NCBI GenBank assembly: GCA_002205965.3
Contig: NADL03000122.1
Location: 124,001 to 188,000 of the forward strand
Source: Kappaphycus alvarezii
Taxonomy: Eukaryota > Rhodophyta > Florideophyceae > Gigartinales > Solieriaceae
Direction: 5' to 3'
DNA length: 64,000 bases
Shown piece after piece: positions 22,412-34,520 of the stretch. A model generated the notes under the pieces. The model searched no databases. It saw nothing but the letters and a program-made list of their open reading frames with translations, and was not told where the DNA came from. Each line of letters starts with the position of its first letter. Position 1 is the first letter of the stretch. A program made the translations under genes and the position numbers.

Positions 22412-22921
22412 GATTGGCAAAGGGTGGTGGAGGTGGGGGTTTTCGAAGAGTTGCGCTTGATTATGGGGTTTTTCACACGCGGGGCAATGAGTGGTGCAAG
22501 AAGACATCGTCGGTTGAAAGTAGAGAGGTGTTTGGAGTGAATGGGGAGGGGTGGGGAAGTTTGCTATTGGAAGGATATGGCGTTTGGATGGGGTATTTAT
22601 AGGAAAAATGGGCGATTGTGAACAGCAGGTTGACGACGGTTAGAACAAGGGAGGCGCGTAAGGGACTGTAGAGTGGGCTTTTCATGGCATTTTTAGGGGG
22701 ACTCGGCGCATCAGTTTGAATCTTTGTCATCCTATGAAAAAAAACTTTGGGGGACGATTCTCCTTTAACGACACGCCGCGTTGGTGGTCACCTCCAGTGC
22801 AGCCTACTTGTTGACTGGGCTATCATTTACTTTCTACAGTAGTTGGTAGACACGCTCTATTATTTTTTTAGTAGATCCTGCCACATGGTTTGAATACGGG
22901 TTCATAATGCTCAGAACCATT
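22412..22921 (-). pseudogene. Junction filler: 5-prime end of the GATA gene plus C 3-prime end
   Basis: These 510 bp repeat 11,697-12,077 joined to 14,110-14,243, lacking the 2-kb A insert. They hold the GATA-gene start (minus, ATG at 22,507), its N-terminal zinc ribbon start, its TATA box (22,592-22,601) and the C tail across an uninterrupted CGCGTTGGTGGT site at about 22,785. They lie exactly between the two duplication copies. Only about 30 codons of the gene are present, so it is a fragment. Confidence 0.75.
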
Positions 22922-25900
22922 GTAAAGGTCAATTGAGGTGAAGTATCTCCCTTCCTTCAGTTCCTCGAGGATTTTCTCCATGTTTGGAATCGGAAATCGA
23001 TCAGGTATCATTCTTTGGGTCAGTTATCGGTAATCGACGCAAAACGGAAATTTTCCATTCTTTTTTGGTGCCACAACTGTAAATGACCATGGGAATGACA
23101 GTGACAGAATTATATCATTTTGCAGCATACGCGTAGCATTATATGAGATAAATTGGTCAAATTTCGGCGGTTGACGTCTAGCCCTGTGGTAAACTGGTTG
23201 AGTATCAGTAAGTTCAAATGAGTGAGTGAGCGGTACACTTTGCTTGTCTTAGATCCGAAACAGTCCACGCAATTACTTCGGAAGATGTTAATATGTCGGA
23301 TATTTTCATTGAGGCGGACGCAGAAAGGTTCTGTACTTTTTCTTGAATCTCTGCTATCTGGCGCTCTTCTTCTTCTTGATCCTCACCTTCCAAATTTGAA
23401 GGACCTCTTCCGGCGTGCTCACATCTTCATATATGGAATTAGACAAATTCTTATTTTCTCTGCAAAGGCAATATTCTTTCATGCTCTTAATTCCGTCCTT
23501 TGATTCGATATTATCGCAAAAAGAAACACATTCAGGCCTGAAACCTACCCTAGAAATCCATTTGTCATATGTTTCAAACCCAGAATCATAATCATCCCAT
23601 GAAAAGTTCATTATCCCTCAAGCGGACCCTTTCCCGCTTCTGAAATGGTTAGTTGGTTCAGAATCTTCGCTGTCATAGCTAGAAGTGAACACTTCACTGT
23701 CCGGTTCTCTTAGATCTTCCGGATGTGTGCCTTTGTTGAAATCCAGGGGCATATTCACGCTTCTGCCGTCAATATTTACTGAAACTCTTTTTTTGTCCAG
23801 ATCAATGCATGTTCCTAGTCTTTCATTTGTGGGGCAACCAATGATTGCATCGAAAGGTAGATGAGGCATGATAAGAAAGTCTACATCAACTTTTGAGTCC
23901 CCTAAGAACATGGAAACCTTGTCAACAGTGCCAATGCATTTTGATACGGTTCCATCTGCCACAGTTATTCTTCTAGTAGTTGGAGTAATTTCGAGATTTA
24001 GATCTGTCACCAAAATCTCTGAAATGAGGTTTGAAACAGAGCCTGAATCGAAAAGAGCTTAGATTTTCATTCCAAATTCTTTGACTAGTACCATCTTAAG
24101 ACGTCTCGGTGCTGTCGACGCCGATTGAAGAACCAATTTCTTACCCTTAGCAGACTTATTAGATCTGATAATTTTTTTGAGTTCTTTTTTCGCATCCCCT
24201 GTGTCACGCCTCAACAGTTGACCAAACGTTATTACAGTTGGGCCGATGCAAGCTCAGCTACCATATTGTACTTCTTCACATACTCTAGGACGTCCTTCGG
24301 GATACTCTTGAATTTCCTATTCTTTTTCGTCTTTTTGGCCGGAGTGACTCCTACTCTTGGAACAACTTGATCAGATCTCTTGGTTCGAGGAGGTACAGGT
24401 GCTGGGATATGCTCCAGTATTCAATAATCTAGCCTAGGATTTTTCGATAAAATGTTCCCTTCCCCGTCCCATTTTCTCACATTTATTGAGTAATTTCTTC
24501 AGTGGTGGATACTTTACCGGCATTCATCAACCTTTTATCCTTCCTTTTTGTAAAACTTTCACCTTTGGTCCTGACTCGTTGCGCGCGTCCAAAAAAGTTG
24601 CTATTCTGCTGTCTTTAGACCAGCAGTTACTTTTATGATGCCCATGTCGACCGCACTTTCCACAACGAATGTTTATTTGTGGATTATCAGGACACCCATT
24701 TGCAAAGTGTCCAGGCTTGTGGCAGTAGGAGCAGACTTCTACGACCTTAGGAGCTCCCGCCTGGTTCTTCGTAATGGTAAGAGTAAGACTCTCCAACTGC
24801 GAGGTTATCATGTCAAGTCGATTATTGAATCTGGTTTCCAACCTTTCTTGCAAGTTTTTGACATCGCTTCTGACAGATTCTAATGCAGCTGCTCTATTAG
24901 TCGGGCTTTGATAATTCTTTTCAGGATGTACGATAGACACCGATGTACGAATTTTCCTCGGTACCTCACCCAGTGACTGAAACGTCTCCGAATTTTTGAC
25001 AAATTCTACTATAGTACCCTTCAGTTCATTAAAAGTGTGAGGGCCCTTGATGAGGAGGAAATCGGAGAGCCGCCTATCCCCCATCGCCGCCTTACGCAGC
25101 ATTCCGTACTTGGCTTGGGCGTTGAACCCAGCCTTTTCATAGAGATCACACAAGTATACCAATGAGCTTAACAAATCGTCGAAGTTGAGCCGGGCCTCTA
25201 TGGCGGTACGAACCATCTCATCTGGTTCTACCTCCTTAGCATACTCTTTCACAAGCCACTCACATACCTCACCGAAGTTACGCCCATTCCCGTTAAGAGA
25301 CCACCCGTCGATAACTTGGACTTATATTTGTGTTTTGCGTCACCATAAAGATAAGGGACGATACTTGCGGCCTTCTCTTCATCGCTCTTCTCACTCATCA
25401 AACCATTAACATATGTATAGAAAAACTCCTCAACATCTTCACTCTTGCCCTCTGTGAACGTTATACGAGCAGCGTTGAGATCCACGGTTACAGAACAAGA
25501 ATACCCCCGAATTGTTCCCTAATACTCCACAGCTCGAATACCTCGGATGCAACCCACCCCACAAGAGTACCAAATGATAGGGTTAAATCGTCGAGAATAG
25601 AGATACGCAGAACCAATTACCCCAATAAGGAGGTGTTGCAAGCGAAAAAAGTGGTACCGTTGTATAGTTGAACGAACAAAAAGGATTGGATAAGGAAGAC
25701 AGTTAAGAGGGCTACAAGCGAGTATAGAAGAGGCAGGGTCTACCACTAATGCTCTGTGAACAGCGTAGGAAAAAGGTTTCTTAAGTATGGAGTTGACTCT
25801 AAACTTCCTTCTACTTGGGACTTGACTTGAATTTGTCTGCAAACTTGCTTGACCTCCACAACAGGAAGCAGTTTACTCGGCTTATATTGACTTTTGGCTA

Positions 25901-26286
25901 CCTCCAAAATCTCAAACAAACGTACTAATAACCATGAAATACATTCATGAGAATCCTGTGAACCAGAGAGACTATTAGAAGATATTTCCTCCAGTTAAAT
26001 ACTTAGGTGCCATACCCATGCCAGCCACCCATCTGCCAGGGAATTAATGTGGCCATTATATAGACTTTCAGAGTTACTCTTAGTATCACCCAGAACCAGG
26101 AACTGTACTGACATATATTTTGACAGTGTGTCCTAAAGTAAAAAATTAACCGACGAATTTGCCACAATCATTCAAATTAAAAATATCTTGCAAATTCAGA
26201 AAATGTAAAATATCTTCCAAATTCCGATACTGTATCCAAATTTGGTCCTCTTCTAGATTTTTTTTCGTGTGCGAATTTTGCGTACA
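22922..26286 (-). mobile_element. Ty3/gypsy LTR retrotransposon, truncated
   Basis: Read on the minus strand: a 712-bp LTR (26,286-25,575), a primer-binding-like site, gag (about 25,485-24,527) with two CCHC knuckles (CSYCHKPGHFANGC and CGKCGRHGHHKSNC), a retropepsin-like region with a DSG triad (about 24,060-23,618), and the very start of RT at the 22,922 edge. RNase H, integrase and the second LTR are missing. It is broken, with several interruptions besides the truncation. It predates the duplication. Confidence 0.85.
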
Positions 26287-27030
26287 TCAGGTTAATCGGC
26301 TTTTTAGGTGTTTACTGGATTGTTTGGGTTAAATTGAGTTTACTCGAATGGGTCGTTATTCTTAATTTTCCTGCTAAGAGCAATCGCAGACTAGGACTAC
26401 TGTAAATAGGGTAACCAATGGAATGTTTGGGTTAGTTCACTGTGAGCGGAACGTAGTGTGAAATTTCCATTAGTCTGTGCAATACGGTTACGCCGGAGAA
26501 ATTGCTACTCTGAAAATGTGCTTGCTACGGAATCGCGACTAAAATGTTGCTGCAGGCCCTGTTCGCAGGCATACGATGTTCGAAGCAACAATTAACGCAG
26601 AATGCCGCCTTAGAAGTGTAAATATGAACGGAAGATGCGATCAAACTTTAAATTGTGAAGCTCAGATGCAATAGAAGACCGGAGAAATTCACCAGGGACC
26701 GGCGTTCGACATCGCAGGAACAGAAAAGACGGCGTAAGGGAAGCCGATAGATCGGGATATCGTGTAGATTATAAGAAAATCGCGGCCCGGGCACTTCCTC
26801 CAGGTATAGGTCACCCGAGTAGGAAAGTAGACCAGAGAAGAGGGGAAAACTTCGTTTAAAAAAACCCATATGCGGACGCAGGGACTGAAATCACGCTACG
26901 TAGGGTATGAAATACCATCCGATAATATGCTGGATCGTTGTATCAACATATTACCTAGTTTAAAAGCTGCAGGAAATGGGTTTGAGCCGCCTCGAGACAC
27001 GCAGACTGACTTTAAAGATTGAATACCTTC
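26287..27030 (-). mobile_element. Family B LINE fragment (copy 2)
   Basis: This is the duplicate of 1,132-1,880. The minus-strand frame 26,869-26,648 (LLSYSGDLYLEEVPGP) is again the RT-to-RLE linker. It differs from copy 1 by scattered single-base length changes. Confidence 0.6.
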
Positions 27031-27049
27031 CTGGTATCGACTGACAGAA

Positions 27050-28640
27050 ACCCCAAATCTTACAAGTTTCCGGTTTCATTTATCATTCGTCGGCCTGCAT
27101 GCATTATAGCTTTGTCCCTATCCTTTCTGGTAAGCTCGACCTGGATTATTTTCAAGTAGATCGCCGCCCCTATAGAAAGTTTTGACATAATAAAGCTACT
27201 CACCAGCTCGCTCAACTTCTCCCCAACGGCGATGGAGCAGAGCGTCATTTCTGCTTCGGCTGGTGGGGCGAGTGGTGGTCTGGCAATCCACTGGGCAATA
27301 GTACCTGGATCTTTTGCAGCCACTAAGATGTCGAAAAGTTCAGTCAGTGAATACAGATTTTCTCTACGAGAGGAACAGGACAGAGCGCGCAGCAACTCGT
27401 CAAGGTAGGAAGGCGTAGGCAAGAACCACTGGGAGCGGAGCCGGTTTTTATCGAGCGAACTGCTCGAAAGGTCTCTACTTTGGTAATTTTAGGAAACGTA
27501 AAGATGGAAGCTTGCGGGACAAACTTGGCGTCGTGGGCTACTGGAATTTTCTGAGGGTTTTGAGTAATTTATGGATACCCTTCGCACGCTTCTGTGCAAC
27601 ATTGTACAAACCATAAAGGTTTACCACCACGGTTTTTTGGTTCGAAGTGCGTCGGATAGAGTTTGTGTTGCCGGAAGGACTCTGATTGAGATTAGCGCTT
27701 GCGCCGTCATACCGTGGAAAAAAGGGGTGTATCTTTATTGAGATGTATGGAGTGACTAGAACCCATTTTGAGTTGCAAATCTGCGTGTCATAATAAATAC
27801 ATGTACCGATTTTCGAAGCAATGGAGAACCGTAAACATCTTCTTTGGCAAGACTCAAAGCCCGTCTAATATTGGCCTGCTTTTGCTCTGATCGTGTCAGA
27901 CTTTTCGCGGCCCTCTACGTGTACTGTTAAAGAGTTCCCTCCAGAGGGTATCGTATTGCTCCATGTTCAAAAGTCTTATTGGTTCCCTGAATATATCTGC
28001 GTTGGTTTGAGCGCTTGCTTCTACGTTTTCATTCGAGACTTGGCGACCATATGGGTTATAAAGCATGACGGAGGAGAGAGGAAAGACTTTGCTTGCGAGA
28101 CATGATGGCGAGCATCCAAGGCGCCATCATGTCCCGCGTCACAGGCATGCACCGCTTCTTGCAGAGTTTTAGAGAAAAAAGTCACTTGCGGCCAAACGAA
28201 GACCAGTAAGGATATGGCGGATCACCGGTAATGTTTGCGTGGGGTTTCCTACGGGGGTTTGTATTTCTGATGTAGATCTTGAGGCACGGTATCGTCTAGA
28301 GTAAGGACAGGAGTAGGTGTGGGGCTTTTCACAGCTTCCCGCAACTGTGTATCGTGCAAAGTAACGAGCTTGCTCGGCATCGTAATCATCGTACATTTTG
28401 GGCACTTGGAATGTGAAAATTTGAAGACGCCGTTTGTTCTTTTGACCAACTAACTTTAGGTGTACTTATAGAGTCGTGGAATCTGCGGTATCAATATCCC
28501 GACTCGGCGAGATCCTTCTGGAGCCGGTTTTGACCATGCATCCTCTGTTGCTGGAGCTTAGACCTTGTGCAGTGTACGCTTCGAAGATGAGCCAACAGGT
28601 GGTCGGGCTTTCCCTGTGGGAATAGCGTGTGAAAATTGAC
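27050..28640 (-). mobile_element. Family C LINE, N-terminal half (copy 2)
   Basis: This is the duplicate of 1,890-3,480. The longest minus frame, 27,422-27,060 (120 aa), covers the RT fingers, here read through continuously. The zinc-finger side (GVFKFSHSKCPKC) is at 28,449-28,249. It ends before the catalytic RT motifs, as in copy 1. Confidence 0.7.
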
Positions 28641-28946
28641 CAAAAATTTTAATCTTTTTCCCAGTATCCTACAGTGATGCTGAACTGTGGAGCAATATTT
28701 TTATTGAGGCCCACAATCTATATTTATTGGGAATCATCAAGGAATAATTTTATCTACTTTACACTGGTATTGTTTTATTCTGAATGCAGTGTGAAATAAT
28801 TTTTATGTCGTACAGTTGGGTTTTTATGTTATAGAGGCTATAATTATTGTATTTATGCTGCCAACAAATTATTATCTGGATGATTGCTTACCTGGAAAAT
28901 ACTGCAATAATTATTGATGAGCCTGAATCATGTCTATCAAAATTAT

Positions 28947-31900
28947 GTGTAAATGGGGGGTTAATTTACTGTGGTGGATATGTGGGTTGGTATCCAGTAA
29001 ATTTGTACCGAAGCGTAGATATCGTATCATTGTCAAGCCAATTGCGAAACCGTACGATGCGTCGAAAGCTGTGGATGGCACTCCAATCTACCAGAAGGTG
29101 GAAGGGAGGCCAGCCAGCAAACAAGCGGCATTGGAGGTTACTGTCAAAGCGGAGTGCCGCTGTAAAAGAATGGCTCTAACCTTCGAAAACCGCTCCATTG
29201 CGCGGGTGGCAACGGTTCTCGCGAGTTCCTTGACGACGGAGAACGCCGCCGGATGCCATCCTCCAAGCGTTGAGATGGGGACAGGAACCAGCCTGTTTCT
29301 CCCAGGCAGCTCAGCAAGGAACCCTTGGTATTTCCGCTGCTTCTCTGCGTGAGCTGCGTTGAGGCTTGTGAGTGGGTTGAAAGCCCTGGCTCTTGCGTGG
29401 GAGGGAGCGAGCGGGTTGACAAAGGTTACGTCGAAGTAATCCGTGCCACCGGCGGCTCCCATCGCCCTGATATCCGGCCTCGTCCTGTTTTGGTAGTGTA
29501 GACGAGGTTCGATGAATGGACGTCGGGCGGCTCTTGCAAGGTCGTTCCCCAGTAAAGTCACCTGGTTGTTATGGCGAGTATTCCGCTCGCAGCCAAAGCG
29601 ACAATGTAGCAAGTGGTCCCCGTAGATATCCAGCATTTCATGGCATCCTGCTTTGGGGCAAGGGGTACCTGGGGCGAATAAGGGGGTTTGGCAAAAGTAC
29701 TGGAACCACACGGAAAAGTCTTTGCTCTTGATGTGCGTCCTCAATCCAGGGCAAGGTGCACAGTAGACCCAGCCTTTGGCACCGGGGAGGGACATGCTAG
29801 CGCGGAAGGCGCGGGTGCGGATGTTTCCGAGCGGCAAGGCCTCTTGCACAGCCATATGAATTGCATCTGTTAGCTTCTTCTGCGATGGTGGGTTGGATGA
29901 GCAGAAATTGCTAAACGGAATTCGTTCTGAGGGTCGACAAGAGGCGCTCCATGCGGTAAAGGCGGCTGTAGCATCCTCGTACTGCGTCAGGTCTTGAACA
30001 CAGGACGGCAAAGACTTCTCGCATAACTGCTGCGTCGCGGCGCTGGACGCAAGAAACGAAGCGGCGGCGACATCTCGCGCGGAGGAGAGGCCGATTCCCA
30101 AGGTCGGCTTCTTCTCCTGTAGTGCCTTAATGGGCAGTTGCAGCTCCTTGAATATACAGTTGTCTAGCATTCCACCCGCTAAAGTGCGGCAGCACCTCTC
30201 GATTAAGCTGTCGAAGTATTCGGCCCCTTTCCGCGTACAAGAGGGCGGCACAACTCGCAAGAGGTATCCCACTTTGCAAACCCCAAAGCAGTTGCGCAGT
30301 AGTTGGAATGAAGCGTGCGCGTCCTCGATTTCCATGACAGCGTTAAGTAAAGGCTCAAGGGAGTATACATGGTCCAGGAAGTATTGTTCCATGAACGTTT
30401 GGGAGCCGATTGGCGCGTTCAAAACCGAAGTACCAGTACTGTATTCCTGCCGCATATCACAGGGGTATGCGGACTGAACCGACGCGGAGGGGGCGGTGGG
30501 CCACCATACTTTGCATTTCGAGACTGCCAGATGGAGACCACGACGTTTGGCCTCGGGAGAAGACAGAACCTCGATTACCTTGAGTATATCCTCGTGTTTG
30601 GCTACAATGTAGCCATCGTCGTGATACCAAAGCTCCAAAAGCAGTGTGTCTAACCCTGTGTCCTCGTCGGGGGATCCCGACAATAGCTCTTTGATCTTTA
30701 GGGCGATGGGGTGGAGTACGAGAGCGAAAAGCAATCCGCTGAGCGGGTCTCCTTGCTGAGTACCCACAACACTCCGTATAGTCTCGAATCCCGTCCAGAG
30801 GAACGCTGGATCGTTGTTGTAGCAATACAGTACCCAAGGGAGCAGCTGAGGAAAGAGGTTCCGGACTGCGTTAAAAAAGGAAGCACGGCTGCACAGGTTG
30901 AACGCATTCTTCAGGTCGACCGACAAGAGCGCATATTCAGGCGTGTACCGAACTTGTTCACGATGCGTCGAACACCGTGAACTACTGCATCTGTTCCTGA
31001 CTTTGTGGCGATACCAACCTGAAGAGGCTGGAAGTAGGTGGAGGCCTTTTCATTGACCCGAGTAGCAAGGCAGCTACTAACTAACCGTCGCAAAGTCTCT
31101 CCCACTGCAATGGGGCGCGGAGTCATGTCTTTCTTCGCAAGTGGTGTGAGTGGGGCTCCAGCAATCCACGGGGCGAGGGCAGTAGGAGCTTTTCCGGAAG
31201 CCAGGACGTTCAGAAGTTCTGTTAATGAATCCAAGAATTTCCCCTGCGAGGAAGATGTGGGTGTCCGTAGAAGCTCTTCGACGTGAGAGGGGCGAAGTCC
31301 GGATCCCCCCGGGGCTGAACCGGGTTTGAAAGAGCGAACTGCCCGCAAAACCTCATCCTTTGTGATCGCTGAGATATCGGGGGGTGCGGAAGGCGGTTCA
31401 AAGTGTTCCTCATCCTCCCGGGGATTGAGGATGTTTAGCTTGGTGGAGGTCAGACACCGATTTAGTGGCCGGTAACACCCCTAGAGATCCTAATGCCTGT
31501 GCAGCTTTCCCATATGCTCCTTCGCGGGCGAGTCTCATGGCACGACGAATGTTGGCCTGTTTCTGTTCCTGGGGCGTTAAAGTTCGTTTTGTTCGGGAGG
31601 TCGCTTGTTGAAGTGCGTTCTGCCATAAGGTTTGGAACTGTCCTGCATTCCACAATTCGAGCCGTTCTCTGATTAAGTCACTGGTTGATTGGACTTGCGT
31701 TTCGACGTTCGAACCGGTAGTACCTGAGGAAGGTGAAGTATTGGAAAGCATCACTGAAGGGAAAAGAAAAACTTTAGAGAGCTTCTCTTCCGCATCATTA
31801 TGTCCGTGTGCACAAGCCCACGCTGCGTCATGCATGGCGACCGACAGGGAGTCACTCAGTGCTGATCGGAATCGTGTAGGGATATGAGACAACACAGGAA

Positions 31901-33196
31901 TGTGGGTCGTAAAGATGTCCTCATGGCGGGGCAGGGGTTGTGCGTGGAGCGGAGCATGCCCTGGTGAGGGTTGCTGATCTGACGCGTGTCCAGTCGTGTG
32001 TGCGGGTCGCGGCGGTTGATCGTCGGCGATCGGGCGTGGGACCGGGACCGAAGACTGGCGAGGTTCATCCGCCTGCAACTGCGACTTGTGCAACGGAGCG
32101 TACTGCCTTGGCCTTGTGTCTACGGTACACTGAGGGCAGCGGACGTACGAGAAGGAGTACAGTCCTTGCGGATCCGGACCGTTTACTTTGGAGCCGAGGT
32201 ATTTGTGATGACAGGCACAGTACCAGTATCCGATTTGAGCTAGACTTTTCTGCAGTTTGTGGATCTCATGGCAGCGGGGCGGACCGTGTCGGGATTGTGG
32301 CGTGTGCGTCGTGCGCAGATGGGCCAGCAAGTTTGCGACAGTCTGGAGTTGCGGCTGGGGCCTGCTGCAGAGGATACATTGACCGGGAGTAGGTAGTTCC
32401 CGAGTGGGTTGGGGCCTTTTCAAAGTGCGTGTTGAGAGCCAGTAAATGCCGTTGTCACTCGAAGGCCGATGTTCGAGAGTAAAAGTATTCTTCTTGCCTA
32501 CGGCCTGTGCCATGATGCTGTAAGCGCGAACAGTCCACTAGTGACAATTTTCCAATCCCCTGAGGTCCTAGAACAGTGCACCCTACTAAGCGATTGGACT
32601 TACTACTGTACAGTACTGTACAGTGTGCCAATCCTCGGGACTTCCTGTCCTGTACGGTCGGTATGCACTTCAGACCTCCTTGTTCAAAACTGTAATTGTC
32701 ACCCGTGCTTCACTGTCAGTTGATACAGCAATGCAATCAATCCGGTGCGGCGGAATTTGACCGTTCAGAAATTTGAAATTTTGTCCTCGTCAGCGGAGGA
32801 CACGGGAGCCTGCGGGATAGTCGATGGTCGTTGCGATGAAGAAAGCGCGGTCGGGATGTCGATGTTCCAATCGATCGCCTTGGCAACGAGAAGCAGGGGG
32901 GGAACGCCGGGCGTCGAGATCCGCGAGACTGTGGATGATACGAAAAGAAGTAAAACGAAGGTGAGAGTATTGTGATACGTACCCCAGATGAACGTGGCGG
33001 GCAGGAAGAGAATTGTTGGAAGTTGAGGGAGAGGGTCGAGCCGGTTGCGGGGCTCTACTTCCAATGCGCAAGAGGGGAGCGCTCCGCGCACGCGTGCTCG
33101 CGCGCGGATGAGAGGGGGTTGGGGGGGATGGGGGAGGAGCTCAAAACTTGCTCACAGCATTTACCGATCGTGATGTTCAAGCTCTATTGCATTCGC
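28947..33196 (-). mobile_element. Family C LINE, near full length
   Basis: This 4,250-bp insert is flanked by the 11-bp repeat ATCAAAATTAT (28,936-28,946 and 33,197-33,207) and is absent from copy 1. One long minus frame starts at 32,513 (MAQAVGKKNTF). It has a C2H2 finger (CILCSRP to HLRTTH), a Cys cluster (CACHHKY to CPQC), an RT with motifs VDLKNAFNLCSR, TQQGDPLSG and YHDDGY (near 30,615), a knuckle (CPKAGCHEMLDIYGDHLLHC) and an RLE (RTRPDIRAMGAAGG, FDVTFVNPLAP, VPVPISTLGGWHP), ending at 29,088. That is about 1,140 codons, broken by only two frameshifts (near 31,410-31,430 and 30,930-30,950). It probably copies itself by target-primed reverse transcription. It is the best-preserved and likely the youngest C copy here. 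Confidence 0.92.
32585..32705. promoter_or_regulatory. GTAC-palindrome segment in the 5-prime UTR of the C element
   Basis: CTAAGCGATTGGACTTA is followed by overlapping TACTGTACAGTACTGTACAG palindromes about 70-190 bp upstream of the start codon. The segment is shared with the deleted C elements at 7,325 and 36,783. The element's remaining 5-prime region (32,706-33,196) is GC-rich at its outer end and shows no second gene that I can support. Confidence 0.45.
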
Positions 33197-33207
33197 ATCA
33201 AAATTAT

Positions 33208-33770
33208 TGCATGGTTTACCTGATTTTTGTAGCAGGTTCACTCTGGTGGAGAGCATAAGTAAGTCCTAGGTTGTTAGAAATATTTTTTACATCCTTGAGC
33301 TTTCCAAATATCCCCCTCGATCAGCTATCATTAAATTTGGTTTTCTATTCATTATTCATTCTAAATCCAATTGCAGCATTTATTTATTTATTCAAGTTTG
33401 AAATATTTATTTTTTGGATCTATCTATCCCAATTATTTTGCATAGCGGGTACTACTGTCGACAGGGTAGCAGCCCTGTCAAGGTGGGGCCTGCTATTGCG
33501 CGAGTTGGTATTCATTTCCCATCATTTCGATCTGGGAGCAATGGAACGAAGGGACCGTATAGGGGTAAATCTTGGGGTTGGGCAGAACATTCTGTACCGT
33601 GACGTGCTCTAGCGGCGGCACGGTTTTATTATTTGGTGTCGAAACCATGCTTTCGGAGGGAAATAGGTGGTGCGTTTATTTTGGGAGCTAAGAAACCTAA
33701 GAATCAGGGGAGTTTGTAAGGGAGTCGTTGTGTAACAAAGCTGACGTCTTCACTCTATCTAAAAAGGTGT
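33208..33770. other. AT-rich stretch (copy 2, right part)
   Basis: This is the duplicate of about 3,775-4,335, separated from its left part (28,640-28,946) by the C element. No recognisable gene. Confidence 0.5.
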
Positions 33771-34520
33771 GGGGAGACCAGACAACAAACAGGCTACGTT
33801 GGAGGAAACCACAAGTGTGGCGTGCCGTTTTAAAAGAATTGAGCTTGCCCTAGAGAAATGCTCCATGGGTCTATTCGCCACAGCTCTTGTCAGCCCCGTG
33901 ACAACCGAAAAAGCTCCCGAATGCTATCCTCCCAGAATAAAGATTGGAATAGGGAGTGCAATAGACTCGGAGACGATTTTGTATTCCCCTGTGCTCCTGA
34001 ACCAGTGAACCCTACGACAGAACGGAAAATGTTTACAAGTTCCAAGGCACGAAAGTGTGCGAAGATTATTCAGAGATCGACTAAGCAGGCAGGTGCCGGG
34101 TGGCTGTATCACCCTGCTATTCAAAGTAGAAGAGATATCAATACTTTATCGCGACCTCCACCAGGGGTAGGCTCCTGCCAGTGCCAATCTCAACTCTTGG
34201 AGGGCGGCGCCCGGATGCATGTGAAGTGCTAAATGACGTGGCAAGGAACGTGGCCGTGAGGGCATTGGAGACGTACGGAAAGGCTCGAGGGGGTTGATGC
34301 AAAGGCACGCTGCAGCAGCTGTCATGTCCAATGCGGCCTGCTTGATGGCTAGCCTGAATGTAGCCTTTTAGGGAGCGTAGTTCCCCCCATTACTGTGTCG
34401 GCATACTTTTTTGAGTCGATTGTGGTTGTCTGGAAAACTATGGGATAGATGAGATATATCTTCCAAAAGTATAACACCCAAGATCGGATATATCTTGCAA
34501 AAGTAAGTCACCCAAACCTT
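33770..34520. mobile_element. Two C-family 3-prime ends, tail to tail (copy 2)
   Basis: A minus-strand RLE tail (33,770-34,130, PIPIFILGG and SSNVACLLSGLP) abuts a plus-strand tail with UTR (34,130-34,520, MSNAACLMASLNVAF). They correspond to 4,335-5,092 and differ by a few single bases. Confidence 0.65.

Noticed and set aside
32765-33091. 108-residue minus frame upstream of the C element ORF as a separate protein
   Set aside because: It lies in the 5-prime UTR of the element, has no recognisable domain and has no counterpart in the other C copies.
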